Position numbers and translations under genes: made by a program
The notes under the pieces: generated by a model
What the model was told of the DNA's origin: nothing
The model's database searches: none
What the model saw: the letters and a program-made list of their open reading frames with translations, nothing else
Shown: positions 23,362-31,421 of the stretch, piece after piece
How the letters are laid out: each line of letters opens with the position of its first letter
How positions within the stretch are numbered: the first letter of the stretch is position 1
NCBI GenBank assembly: GCA_017432685.1
Contig: JAFRIR010000082.1
Location: forward strand, 1-36,943
DNA length: 36,943 nucleotides
Reading direction: 5' to 3'
From: Flexilinea sp.
Lineage (GTDB): Bacteria; Chloroflexota; Anaerolineae; Anaerolineales; Anaerolineaceae

Positions 23362-24252
23362 TTATTTTTCCTCTTCGTTCACCATATCCTGGTAGAACTC
23401 GTAAGCTTCCTTGTCCGTGTATTTCTCATGGACGATCTTGCCGATGGCCTGTGCCATAATGGTGGCATGGTTGGATTGGAAAATGTTGCGGCCCATATCC
23501 ACACCGTTGGCGCCATGGCTGATGGAATCGTAGGCCAGTTTCAGCGCTTCCGGTTCCGGCAGCTTCTTGCCGCCCGCCACAACGATCGGCACCGGGCTGG
23601 CTGCGACGATCTCTTCAAAGTTCTCGCAGTAGTAGGTCTTGATGATGTTCACACCCAGTTCCCCGAGGATGCGGGTCGCAAGCTTGAAGAAGCGATCGGT
23701 CCGTTCCATCTGTTTGCCGACAGCTACAACGCCCATGGTCGGGACAGAATATTCGATCCCGGCGTTGATGCAGCGGGAAAGGTTATCAAGGGAGGACAGC
23801 TGTCCGTCCGCACCGATGAAGGTCTGGACCGCCATGCAGTCCGCATTCATACGGATGGCATCCTTGATATCCACAGCCAACACTTCATGAGAAAGGTCAT
23901 CCTGGACCATCGAGGAACCGGATGTCACGCGCAGCGCGATCCCTTTTTTGTTTTCCGGCGGAACACAGGCGCGCAGCGCACCGCGGGTACCCATCAGCAC
24001 ATCAATATAAGGAATCAGCGTCGGAATCAACAGGTCCAAACGCTCCAGTCCGGCAGTAGAGCCCATGAAATAGCCATGGTCAAAGGCAAACATCACGGTG
24101 TTGCCGCTGACAGGGTTGAAAATGTTGGACAGGTGTTTTTTCATGCCCCAATCCAGATGATTGGCGCCTTTAATGTAAAACCCTTTGTTGTTGGCAAACG
24201 GTTCGTCAGTATGATAATTTTTTGCGATTTTCACGCCTTCAAGATCAGCCAT
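23362..24252 (-). CDS. lsrF: LsrF: 3-hydroxy-5-phosphonooxypentane-2,4-dione thiolase
   Basis: 296 residues, usual for LsrF. Class I aldolase-like barrel of the DeoC/FbaB family: FAFDHGYFMGSTAGLERL, DVLMGTRGALRA, then the barrel strand with IIKTYYCENFEEI (Schiff-base Lys) and VVAGGKKLPEPEALKLAYDSISHGANGVDMGRNIFQ for the phosphate site. In E. coli LsrF transfers an acetyl group to CoA in the last step of phospho-AI-2 breakdown. It ends the operon, after lsrB and a hairpin. Confidence 0.93.
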   Translation of the reverse strand: MADLEGVKIAKNYHTDEPFANNKGFYIKGANHLDWGMKKHLSNIFNPVSGNTVMFAFDHGYFMGSTAGLERLDLLIPTLIPYIDVLMGTRGALRACVPPENKKGIALRVTSGSSMVQDDLSHEVLAVDIKDAIRMNADCMAVQTFIGADGQLSSLDNLSRCINAGIEYSVPTMGVVAVGKQMERTDRFFKLATRILGELGVNIIKTYYCENFEEIVAASPVPIVVAGGKKLPEPEALKLAYDSISHGANGVDMGRNIFQSNHATIMAQAIGKIVHEKYTDKEAYEFYQDMVNEEEK

Positions 24253-24262
24253 AGTAGCTCCA

Positions 24263-24337
24263 GTGGTCGGTGGACAGTGATCAGTGGTCAGAGGTCAAAA
24301 CAGGATGGCTTTCGACCACCGACCACCGATCACTGAT
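24263..24337. repeat. Inverted pair of 7-nt-period tracts between lsrB and lsrF
   Basis: GTGGTCG GTGGACA GTGATCA GTGGTCA-type units (24263-24297) face a complementary tract (24312-24337). Transcripts can fold into a long hairpin. Confidence 0.8.
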
Positions 24338-24343
24338 AATATG

Positions 24344-24371
24344 ACGGAGTACGGGTTACCCCGTACTCCGT
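24344..24371 (-). terminator. 12-bp hairpin just after lsrB
   Basis: ACGGAGTACGGG (24344-24355) pairs with 24360-24371, loop TTAC. No T-run follows in the minus direction, so it may shield the lsrB 3' end and lower lsrF output instead of ending transcription fully. Confidence 0.55.
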
Positions 24372-24384
24372 TTTACAAATCCGA

Positions 24385-25443
24385 TTAGAAGTTGTAGTTG
24401 GCAACGTTCTCAGCGGTGAAGACAACGCGTTCCGGAAGCAGAACGACACCGTTGTTGACGTCGGCGGTGCTGTCACCGGGGACGAGGGCTTCGTTGGCAA
24501 CGATTTCGCAGTCGCCGATGCCCGGGACGGTGATGGTTTCGCCTGCGTGAGCTTCGTTACCGGCAGCGAGGTAGGCGCCAAAGTAGCAGCCCAGAGCGCC
24601 CTGGATACCGCAATCCCACAGACCCCAGCGGGTCAGGGTGCCGGCTTCCAGGTGAGCAGTCATGCCGGACGGGGTGCAGAAGCCGGTGATAGTGATATCT
24701 TCAGCTTTCAGACCCTTGTTTTCAGCAGCGGTGCACTGGCCCGGGAGAGCAGTGGAGTCGTTGCAGATGATGAGGTCCACATCCGGGTGGGCTTCGAGGA
24801 TCGCTTCACCGATGGTGACAGACTTCTGAGGATCCTGTTCGGAATAGTACGGATCAGCAACAGCAACCCAGTTCGGGTACTTTTCTTTGATGTATTCTTC
24901 ACCGGCAACATACCAGGAGTTCTGGTCAGCAACAGCAGCCTGGGAATAGTGCCAGACATACTTGACAGCGCCGTCAACATCCACGCCGCGTTCCTTCAGG
25001 GATTCAACACCCATGTCGACCAGCATTGGGCCAAGGGTGGAAGGCATACCCTGGGAGACCATCAGGGTGCGGGAATCAGAAGAGACATCGGAGTCCCAGG
25101 TGGTGACGACGATGCCCATGTCACGGGCTTCCTGAAGTTTTTCATCCAGAGCTTTCGCATCCACAGAGGAGATGGAGATGGCATCAACGCCGGCATCGAT
25201 CGCCTGCTGGATAACTTCGAGCTGGTCAGTCACGGAAGCGACAGCGGAGCCCATATATTTGACTTCAATGCCCCATTCCTTGGCGTACTTCTGTGCGCCG
25301 TCGTTGGCAGCTTCGAAGAAGGAGTTGCCGGTGAGCTTCGGGATGAAGGCCACGACTTTTCCTTCGATGCTGTTTTCAGCAAAGACGGAAACAGCGCTCA
25401 GCAGCATTGCCAGAGCAAGAACAACAAACAATACTTTTTTCAT
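24385..25443 (-). CDS. lsrB: LsrB: AI-2 substrate-binding protein
   Basis: 352 residues from the ATG at 25443. GGAGG lies 6 nt before it; the ATG at 25455 overlaps this site. Signal peptide MKKVLFVVLALAMLLSAVSVFA. The type I periplasmic-binding fold keeps the AI-2 site in known LsrB: Lys in FIPKLTG, Asp in TTWDSD, Asp-Gln in VADQNSW and Pro in ALPG. The end NNGVVLLPERVVFTAENVANYNF-type tail (split: NNGVVLLPERVVF, ENVANYNF) is very close to E. coli LsrB. The final small residue after the Pro is Gln here. It should bind AI-2 outside the membrane and pass it to LsrC/LsrD. Confidence 0.95.
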   Translation of the reverse strand: MKKVLFVVLALAMLLSAVSVFAENSIEGKVVAFIPKLTGNSFFEAANDGAQKYAKEWGIEVKYMGSAVASVTDQLEVIQQAIDAGVDAISISSVDAKALDEKLQEARDMGIVVTTWDSDVSSDSRTLMVSQGMPSTLGPMLVDMGVESLKERGVDVDGAVKYVWHYSQAAVADQNSWYVAGEEYIKEKYPNWVAVADPYYSEQDPQKSVTIGEAILEAHPDVDLIICNDSTALPGQCTAAENKGLKAEDITITGFCTPSGMTAHLEAGTLTRWGLWDCGIQGALGCYFGAYLAAGNEAHAGETITVPGIGDCEIVANEALVPGDSTADVNNGVVLLPERVVFTAENVANYNF

Positions 25444-25510
25444 TTTTTCCTCCATTTAAGGTTTTTATAATGGCACGTTATGTCCGTACCATTTTTACAC
25501 GATATAATTT

Positions 25511-25541
25511 GGAAGTAGGAAGTAGGAAGTAGGATGTAGAT
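25511..25541. repeat. 7-nt-period tract (GGAAGTA)n upstream of lsrB
   Basis: Three units GGAAGTA and one GGATGTA. The complementary tract follows at 25986-26065, so the pair brackets the four-helix-bundle gene. Confidence 0.8.
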
Positions 25542-25577
25542 TAGAACGTCACTATTCTCTCAGCTTCCTATTTCCAA

Positions 25578-25979
25578 TTACCTACTGCCTGTTACCTGTT
25601 TCTTACATTCTTCAATCAGCCTTTTTTGTAAATTATTTATCAATCCGCTAAGCATTTTTCCCGTTTCTTCACAAAGTGATAATAATATCATTCTTTTTTC
25701 ATCTTTGATATATCCCAGCCGTTCACAAAGCATGACCTGAGTTTCAAGCTCCCCAAGTGATCCTTTTGCAATATTAAGAAAGCGAATATAATCTCTCGTA
25801 GCACCTCTCTGATGCCCTTCGGCGATATTTGACGGTATTGAAACAACAGCTCTGCGCATCTGATTTGATAATCCATAAATTTCATATTTTGGCAATTCTT
25901 TAACCATGTTATAAATTTCTTCAGCTAAATCCATTGATTTTTGCCAAACCTTCAAATCAGAATAATAACCTAACGCCAT
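25578..25979 (-). CDS. Four-helix bundle protein, 23S rRNA-intervening-sequence (IVP) family
   Basis: 133 residues matching the TIGR02436 pattern: DLKVWQKSMDLAEEIY, LSNQMRRAVVSIPSNIAEG, FLNIAKGSLGELETQ. Such genes were first found in rRNA intervening sequences and occur widely outside; members are linked to mobile or diversity elements (Avd-type), function unsettled. Here it is far from any rRNA gene and splits lsrB from lsrD. GC is lower than in the lsr genes. Its last codons (KQVTGSR) lie in a 7-nt repeat tract and its start follows another, so it looks like an inserted cassette. Confidence 0.88.
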   Translation of the reverse strand: MALGYYSDLKVWQKSMDLAEEIYNMVKELPKYEIYGLSNQMRRAVVSIPSNIAEGHQRGATRDYIRFLNIAKGSLGELETQVMLCERLGYIKDEKRMILLSLCEETGKMLSGLINNLQKRLIEECKKQVTGSR

Positions 25980-25985
25980 TTGATC

Positions 25986-26065
25986 ACCTACCTATTGCCT
26001 ACCACCTACTACCTACTACCTATTGCCTACTACCTACTACCTACTACCTACCACCTACTTCCTAA
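25986..26065. repeat. Long 7-nt-period tract (CCTACTA)n between the IVP gene and lsrD
   Basis: About eleven units of CCTACTA, with variants CCTATTG and CCTACCA. The longest such tract in the window. On the minus strand it supplies AGGTAGG as the ribosome site of the IVP gene. Confidence 0.85.
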
Positions 26066-26066
26066 A

Positions 26067-27080
26067 CTACGAATCCAAATGCCTCACGATCCGGAGCAGC
26101 TGCCGTCCGGAGACGACCAGGAGCAGCATGATCCCCACCGGAAGATCCAGATTCTGAGAACTGATGCCGAAGCAGAGCGTCAGACCGAAGCGGAGCATGC
26201 AGATCACCAGGGAAGCCAGCGCGGTCCCGATGATCGAGCCTTTCCCGCCGGTGGAAAGCGTACCGCCCAGCACCACTGCGGTGATGATGGAAAGCGTATA
26301 GGTCGAACCAAGGTCATACTTGGATGAATTCAGCTGAGAAGTCAGCAGGATACCGGCGATCGCCGCACCGATACCGGTGAGCATATAGGTGCTCATTTTG
26401 ATGAGACGGGTGTTGATGCCGGAATATTCAGCAGCCTGTGGATTAACGCCGATCAGGAAGATACTGCGGCCATATTTCGTCCTGTGAAGCAGGATATACA
26501 TCACCACGACAAGGATAACGAAAACGACGATTTGAACGGGGACCTTCCAGCCGCCAAACAGCTTGGCGTTGCCCAGCCAGCGGAAGGAGGAAAACGTACC
26601 GTCATCATTTTTGGAGGGGAAACCGCTGATGCCCTGATAAGCCGGGATCGCAGACATCCGGGAAATCACCAGACCGAGACCGGAATAAAGGAAGGAACCA
26701 CCCAGCGTGACCACCATCGGCTGCACACCGCAATAAGCCACAAAGAAACCGGACAACGCACCGCAGAGAGCCGCCAGCAGAATTGCCGCGCCGACCGCTG
26801 CCCAGATGCTGAACCCGAAGTCATTCCACAAAACACCGATCGTGATGGAAGTCAAACCGACAATGGAACTGGCCTGGATGTCGATCCCACCCGTGATCAT
26901 GACCATGGTCACAAACAGGGAGATGATACAGATGCTGATGTAGTTCGTGATATTTGAAAAAATACGCACCGGCTGCAGGAATTTATTGTTGATCGAACCG
27001 AAGACAACAAACTCAAGAACCAATATGAGAAGAAGAACAAATTCCCAGCTTTTTATCAATTTCAGCATCTTAGTTTTCAT
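26067..27080 (-). CDS. lsrD: LsrD: AI-2 ABC transporter permease
   Basis: 337 residues, about nine membrane helices, BPD_transp_2 family. It lines up with E. coli LsrD along its length: VTMVMITGGIDI, LCGALSGFFVAYCGVQPMVVTLG, HRTKYGRSIFLIGVNPQAAEYSGI, SIITAVVLGGTLSTGGKGSIIGTALA. It pairs with LsrC to form the channel. The start at 27080 has no clear ribosome site; ATG at 27068 is possible. Confidence 0.92.
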   Translation of the reverse strand: MKTKMLKLIKSWEFVLLLILVLEFVVFGSINNKFLQPVRIFSNITNYISICIISLFVTMVMITGGIDIQASSIVGLTSITIGVLWNDFGFSIWAAVGAAILLAALCGALSGFFVAYCGVQPMVVTLGGSFLYSGLGLVISRMSAIPAYQGISGFPSKNDDGTFSSFRWLGNAKLFGGWKVPVQIVVFVILVVVMYILLHRTKYGRSIFLIGVNPQAAEYSGINTRLIKMSTYMLTGIGAAIAGILLTSQLNSSKYDLGSTYTLSIITAVVLGGTLSTGGKGSIIGTALASLVICMLRFGLTLCFGISSQNLDLPVGIMLLLVVSGRQLLRIVRHLDS

Positions 27081-27089
27081 AGCATAAAC

Positions 27090-27264
27090 AGTGGTCGGTG
27101 ATCAGTGTCCGGTGGTCAAAATAATTCCGTCTATTCTGCCAGATTCTTTGACCATTTCTAATCAAAACCACCTTTCCTTTCTCAAATAGCGTTTCAAAAT
27201 ATTGTTACAATGCCATATTTACAAACCGATTATTGATCATCGGTCACCGATCACTGACCACCAA
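27090..27264. repeat. Inverted pair of 7-nt-period tracts between lsrC and lsrD
   Basis: GTGGTCG GTGATCA GTGTCCG GTGGTCA (about 27090-27118) faces a complementary tract at about 27234-27264. The 115 nt between are AT-rich and hold no gene I can support. Confidence 0.8.
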
Positions 27265-27267
27265 CAC

Positions 27268-28260
27268 CTACTGTGCCGCTCGTGCGAGCAGACGCTGCCG
27301 CCGCGCGTTTTCGACCGCCCGCTGCTGCGTCAAAGCATCAATGACCACAATGGCGATCAGCATAATGCCGGTGATGGTGTTGTTATAGTCTGAAGAAAAG
27401 CCCAGGAAGACCAGCAGCCGGCTGATGGAGCTCATGATCACCCCGCCGATCGCCGCACCGATCACGTTGCCAAGACCGCCGGAAAGGGAAATGCCGCCCA
27501 GAACACAAGCTGCCACCGCTGACATTTCATAACCGTTTCCCGCGATAATGGTGATCTGTCCATATTTTGAAGCAAACACGATACCGGAGATGCCGGCAAA
27601 GATACCGCTCAGGATGTAAGCAAGGAATTTCACACGCGTTGCCGGGATACCGACCAGGGTCGCCCCGCCGATGTTGTCACCCACAGCAAGGAAATATTTT
27701 CCCCGGCGAGTGTTCAGCAGAACCGCCAGCACAGCAACGATGACGATCATCATCAGGAAGAAGACACCGATGCCGGTGTTCCCGACCGTAGAATTGCCGA
27801 AACGGGTGAAATCTCCGGAAAAATTCTCAATCGTCCGTCCGCCGGAATAAATATACACGATCCCGCGGACCACACCGCAGGTTCCCAGGGTGAAGATCAA
27901 TGACGGAACCTTCAGGATCGCAACGCCGAGTCCGTTGACACATCCGGTGACCGCACCGACCAGAACCGCCCAGCCCAGCATCGGCAGCCAGGACCCGTTG
28001 GATTGTGCGATCACGCCGGAAATCGCTGCCGTCAGCCCCATCACAGCGCCGATAGAAACATCAATTTCTCCGGTCATGATGGTGAACATGATCCCGATTG
28101 CCAGCAGCATGAACACACAGGAGCTGTTGAAACAGGCGATGATGTTTGAATAGGTGAAAAAAGACGGATTTACGATTCCGGTCAGCACAAACAGCGCGAT
28201 CAGAAACAACAGACTGGAAACCCAGCGTACACCGCTAACCTTTTTAATGAATTCCTTCAT
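27268..28260 (-). CDS. lsrC: LsrC: AI-2 ABC transporter permease
   Basis: 330 residues, BPD_transp_2 family with eight to nine membrane helices. Motifs near E. coli LsrC: IMTGEIDVSIGAVMGL, LKVPSLIFTLGTCGVVRGIVYI, FLAVGDNIGGATLVGI, EMSAVAACVLGGISLSGGLGNVIGA. It lies after lsrA and before lsrD, as in the enteric operon. Confidence 0.93.
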   Translation of the reverse strand: MKEFIKKVSGVRWVSSLLFLIALFVLTGIVNPSFFTYSNIIACFNSSCVFMLLAIGIMFTIMTGEIDVSIGAVMGLTAAISGVIAQSNGSWLPMLGWAVLVGAVTGCVNGLGVAILKVPSLIFTLGTCGVVRGIVYIYSGGRTIENFSGDFTRFGNSTVGNTGIGVFFLMMIVIVAVLAVLLNTRRGKYFLAVGDNIGGATLVGIPATRVKFLAYILSGIFAGISGIVFASKYGQITIIAGNGYEMSAVAACVLGGISLSGGLGNVIGAAIGGVIMSSISRLLVFLGFSSDYNNTITGIMLIAIVVIDALTQQRAVENARRQRLLARAAQ

Positions 28261-28278
28261 AACACGATTCCCGTATTG

Positions 28279-28441
28279 AAATAAGAAATAAGAAATAAGA
28301 AATAAGAAAAAAATCTTGCTTCTTATAAGTCATTCCTTTTTTCTTTCAAATCCTTTCCTGCCATTTTATGGTTACTGACAATGGTTACCTGGTCAAAAGT
28401 CAGAAATTTTCATTTCTTATTTCATATTTCTGATTTCTTAT
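28279..28441. repeat. Inverted pair of 7-nt-period tracts between lsrA and lsrC
   Basis: AAATAAG four times (28279-28309) faces TTTCTTA-type units (28412-28441). The second tract begins within the lsrA stop codon (28440-28438). Confidence 0.8.
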
Positions 28442-29946
28442 TTTTCGGTCGTAAGACCGAATGATGCCGCCGTCAGGTTATCCTGATTGATCTCGCTTCC
28501 GCTGAATTCACCGTTGATATGCCCCTGGAACACAGTGACTGTCCGGTCGCAAAGCTCCATGATCTCTTCCATATCTGAGGAGACCAGCAAAACCGCCACA
28601 CCTTCTTCCCGCAGGTGATGGATGATGCTGTAGACATCACCACGGGCAGCCGCGTCAATACCGCGGGTCGGCTCATCCATGATCACCAGCTTCGGTTTGG
28701 TCGAAAGCGCCCGGCTGATGACGACCTTCTGCTGGTTACCGCCGGAAAGGCTGCCGGCCATCTCTTCATGACTCATGGTCTTGATGCGGAAATCAGCGAT
28801 ATATTTGTCACTGATCTGATTCTCATATCTTTTATTGAGCAAAAACCTACCCATCACACTGTCTTTGAGCAGTGCAGATGTTGTATTTGCCGCAATCGAA
28901 CTGATCTTGAACAGGCCGTGAAGATGGCGATCCTCCGGCACAAAGTCAATACCGGCAGAAAGGATCTCTTTCGTCGGCTTCCCGGTCACGTCTTTGCCGT
29001 CCAGGATCACCTTGCCGCCCAAAACTTTGTCCCGGCCGAAAATCGTGGAAACCAGTTCCGTGCGTCCGGCACCGACTACACCGGCGATCCCCAGGATCTC
29101 ACCGGGATAGACTTTGAGGGATATGTTCTGAAATCCGTATCCGCTCAGGTTCTGCAGTTCAAACACCGGTTTCAGGCGTGTATAATCGATTTTCGTTGTA
29201 TTGGATTTGAGTTCCTTTTCATTTGTGGCATCCGGCGGCAGCAGCCCCTGAACCAGCATTTCACGGGTGAAATTTTCCACCGGACCTTCCAGCGTGATTT
29301 GGCCGTCACGCATGATAGCAACATGAGTAGCGATGTCAAAAACCTCTGCCAGACGATGCGTAATATAAATGATGCCGATACCCCGGGCTCGAAGATCCTT
29401 CACGACCTTGAAGAAAGCTTCCACCTCATCAAAGGTCAGTGCGGAAGTCGGTTCATCCAGGATCAGGATCCGGGAATTCCGCAAGAGTCCGCGCAAGATC
29501 TCGACCAGTGTTTGCTCCGCGATGGAAAGCGTACTCGCCTTACGGGAGAGGTCCATTTCCCAGCCGATCTCAGACATGATCTTCACAAGCCGGTTCCTCA
29601 GCGAAAGGGTGGATTCTTTGAAGCCCATGGTGATATTTTCCAGCACATTCATGTTCGGGAAAAGCATCGGCTCCTGCGGGACCATATAAACACCCTCTGT
29701 CAGTGCTACAGTCGGACTGGTCATCTGAACTTCTTTTCCACAGATGAAGATCTGACCGCCGTCCGGCTGATAGATGCCCATGATGATTTTCATCAGGGTG
29801 CTCTTTCCCGCACCGTTCCCACCGATCAGGGCAAGCACTTCACCGCGGTCAACAGCGATATCCACACCCTTCAGCACCCGGTTCTGCCCGAAAGCTTTGG
29901 TCGTTCCCTTTACGACGAGTAATTTATCATTTTCACCAGATTGCAT
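28438..29946 (-). CDS. lsrA: LsrA: AI-2 ABC transporter ATP-binding protein (two ATPase domains)
   Basis: 502 residues. The first ABC domain has GGNGAGKST, a degenerate signature (LSIAEQTLVEIL) and LILDEPTSAL. The second has a degenerate Walker A (GVVGAGRTEL), a full LSGGNQQKV signature and VIMDEPTRGID. This split of intact parts is typical of sugar-type ABC ATPases such as LsrA, RbsA and XylG. Context assigns AI-2. It is the first gene of the operon, with AGGAG before the start and its promoter at 30099-30071. Confidence 0.93.
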   Translation of the reverse strand: MQSGENDKLLVVKGTTKAFGQNRVLKGVDIAVDRGEVLALIGGNGAGKSTLMKIIMGIYQPDGGQIFICGKEVQMTSPTVALTEGVYMVPQEPMLFPNMNVLENITMGFKESTLSLRNRLVKIMSEIGWEMDLSRKASTLSIAEQTLVEILRGLLRNSRILILDEPTSALTFDEVEAFFKVVKDLRARGIGIIYITHRLAEVFDIATHVAIMRDGQITLEGPVENFTREMLVQGLLPPDATNEKELKSNTTKIDYTRLKPVFELQNLSGYGFQNISLKVYPGEILGIAGVVGAGRTELVSTIFGRDKVLGGKVILDGKDVTGKPTKEILSAGIDFVPEDRHLHGLFKISSIAANTTSALLKDSVMGRFLLNKRYENQISDKYIADFRIKTMSHEEMAGSLSGGNQQKVVISRALSTKPKLVIMDEPTRGIDAAARGDVYSIIHHLREEGVAVLLVSSDMEEIMELCDRTVTVFQGHINGEFSGSEINQDNLTAASFGLTTEK

Positions 29947-30027
29947 AAAAACGGAACTCCTGCTTTTATTTTTTGCTTTGAGCCATAATCCAGTCCTCTA
30001 AGCCCTGCCTATGGTATCCTGGTTCCT

Positions 30028-30099
30028 GCATTTGCATACTTTTGTAAGCAAAGCTATAAATTTGTTCTTAAGATTACCAGTGTATGCGGAATTTGTCAA
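30028..30099 (-). promoter_or_regulatory. lsrA promoter with LsrR-like operator
   Basis: TTGACA at 30099-30094, a 17-nt spacer, then TAATCT (30076-30071). Downstream of the start lies TTTGC-N12-GCAAA (30031-30052), the same 22-bp geometry as the site before lsrR. Binding there would block elongation or start. Confidence 0.6.
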
Positions 30100-30271
30100 T
30101 AGATGAGCGCCATGCCATTTGTAATGTTTTTCCGGATGCAAAAACAATGATCAAACGAGGAAACAGAGCGCCTTTTCTCACTGCTTTCAGTCCTTTTGCA
30201 TTCCACAAACCCCATTGTCACAAAAAGAAAGTGAAGTTTGTCACATACAGCCAAAAAGCGCTGTTTCCCTA

Positions 30272-30300
30272 TTGACATCAGAGATTTCAGTGAGTATAAT
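30272..30300 (+). promoter_or_regulatory. Consensus promoter of lsrR
   Basis: TTGACA (30272-30277), 17-nt spacer, TATAAT (30295-30300): a perfect sigma-70-type promoter. Confidence 0.88.
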
Positions 30301-30305
30301 GTTTT

Positions 30306-30335
30306 TACATTTGTAATCTAAAAGTAACAAATGTA
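30306..30335. promoter_or_regulatory. Candidate LsrR operator at the lsrR start site
   Basis: TACATTTGT (30306-30314) and ACAAATGTA (30327-30335) are 9-bp inverted arms 12 nt apart, sitting on the expected transcription start. The inner TTTGT-N12-ACAAA matches the geometry of the lsrA-side site (30031-30052). This suggests negative self-control. Confidence 0.65.
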
Positions 30336-30354
30336 TCTTTTGGCGAGGAGATAA

Positions 30355-31293
30355 ATGGCAGATACGGAAAACAGGCACACGGTATTTGAAGAAGACCTGA
30401 TGTCAAAGATCGCCTGGTATTACTATATCGACAATCTGACGCAGCAGCAGATCGCGGATCTGGTCGGGATCCCGCGTCTGCGCGTGATCAAACTGCTGGA
30501 AAAAGCCCGTCAGTGCGGTATTATCCAATTTAAAATTGCCGAAAACAACGCTCATATCGCAATGGAAAACACCATTGCCAAACGATTCGGGCTCAAAGAT
30601 GTCTTCATCGTCCCCTCCGCTGCGGGGTTGGAAAACCGCAATGAAGCCCTGGCCCAGGCTGCTGCTATCTATATCGCGAACCGTATGCCGGATAATGCTT
30701 TCATTAATATGGGATACGGTGACACCACCTGCCGGGTGCTGAACCATCTGGCAAACAACAGCAGCACGCGGATCTCGGTAGTTTCCCTCACCGGCGGAGT
30801 CAGCTACTACCTGCCCAACACCTTTTCCCATGTCTTCAATGCCCGGCTCTACCTCACCCCGGCGCCTTTTGTGATGTCCACCCCGGAAATGGTGAAAGCC
30901 ATCAACAATGAGCCTGCCGTGCGTGAGATCGCGGAGATGGTACCGCTTTCAGCCATGTCTATCATCGGCATCGGCGGCATGAGTGAAAACGCCACCACAG
31001 TCCGCACCGGCATGGTCACAGCCAGGGATCTGCGCTACCTTTCCATGCAGGGTGCGGTCGGTGATGTGCTCTGTCATTTTCTGGACATAAACGGTCATCC
31101 GGTGGAAAGTCCCATTGATGACCGTCTGATCACCACCCCTTTGGAAACGCTGGCAAAACAAAATAATGTTATCGGTGTAGCAGGCGGTGAAAACAAAGTG
31201 AACGCCATCATCGGCGCTCTGAACGCCAACATACTCGATATTCTGATCACCGATCAGGATACCGCGGAGTTGATTATCAAAAAAAGTGGTTAG
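30355..31293 (+). CDS. lsrR: LsrR: SorC/DeoR-family transcriptional regulator of the AI-2 locus
   Basis: 312 residues. N-terminal HTH (about 15-55: KIAWYYYIDNLTQQQIADLVGIPRLRVIKLLEKARQ... shown in part; key part LTQQQIADLVGI). The sugar-binding domain has NMGYGDTT, VSLTGGVSYYLPN, IGIGGMSEN, GAVGDVLCHFLD and GVAGGENKVNAI, all close to LsrR of E. coli. Phospho-AI-2 is the known inducer in the family. AGGAG precedes the ATG, and it is divergent from lsrA over operators that it probably binds. Confidence 0.93.
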   Translation: MADTENRHTVFEEDLMSKIAWYYYIDNLTQQQIADLVGIPRLRVIKLLEKARQCGIIQFKIAENNAHIAMENTIAKRFGLKDVFIVPSAAGLENRNEALAQAAAIYIANRMPDNAFINMGYGDTTCRVLNHLANNSSTRISVVSLTGGVSYYLPNTFSHVFNARLYLTPAPFVMSTPEMVKAINNEPAVREIAEMVPLSAMSIIGIGGMSENATTVRTGMVTARDLRYLSMQGAVGDVLCHFLDINGHPVESPIDDRLITTPLETLAKQNNVIGVAGGENKVNAIIGALNANILDILITDQDTAELIIKKSG

Positions 31294-31403
31294 TGATCAG
31301 TGGTCAGTGGTCAGATGTTTGAATTCGGTATATGTTCAGTTTTTCTTACATATCCAATTATCGAATAAACACTGATCACTGAGCACCGGTCACTGGCCAC
31401 TGA
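31286..31403. repeat. Inverted pair of 7-nt-period tracts between lsrR and lsrK
   Basis: GTGGTTA GTGATCA GTGGTCA GTGGTCA (31286-31313) includes the lsrR stop codon. It faces a complementary tract (about 31370-31403) 19 nt before the lsrK start. Confidence 0.82.
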
Positions 31404-31421
31404 AAAACCGGAGGTTTTACT

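Noticed and set aside
25986..26065. CRISPR-like look of the long CCTACTA tract
   Set aside because: Unit is 7 nt with no spacers and no cas genes; it is a short tandem repeat.
28615..29922. 435-residue plus-strand frame opposite lsrA
   Set aside because: Shadow of the ABC ATPase gene, which has all motifs on the minus strand.
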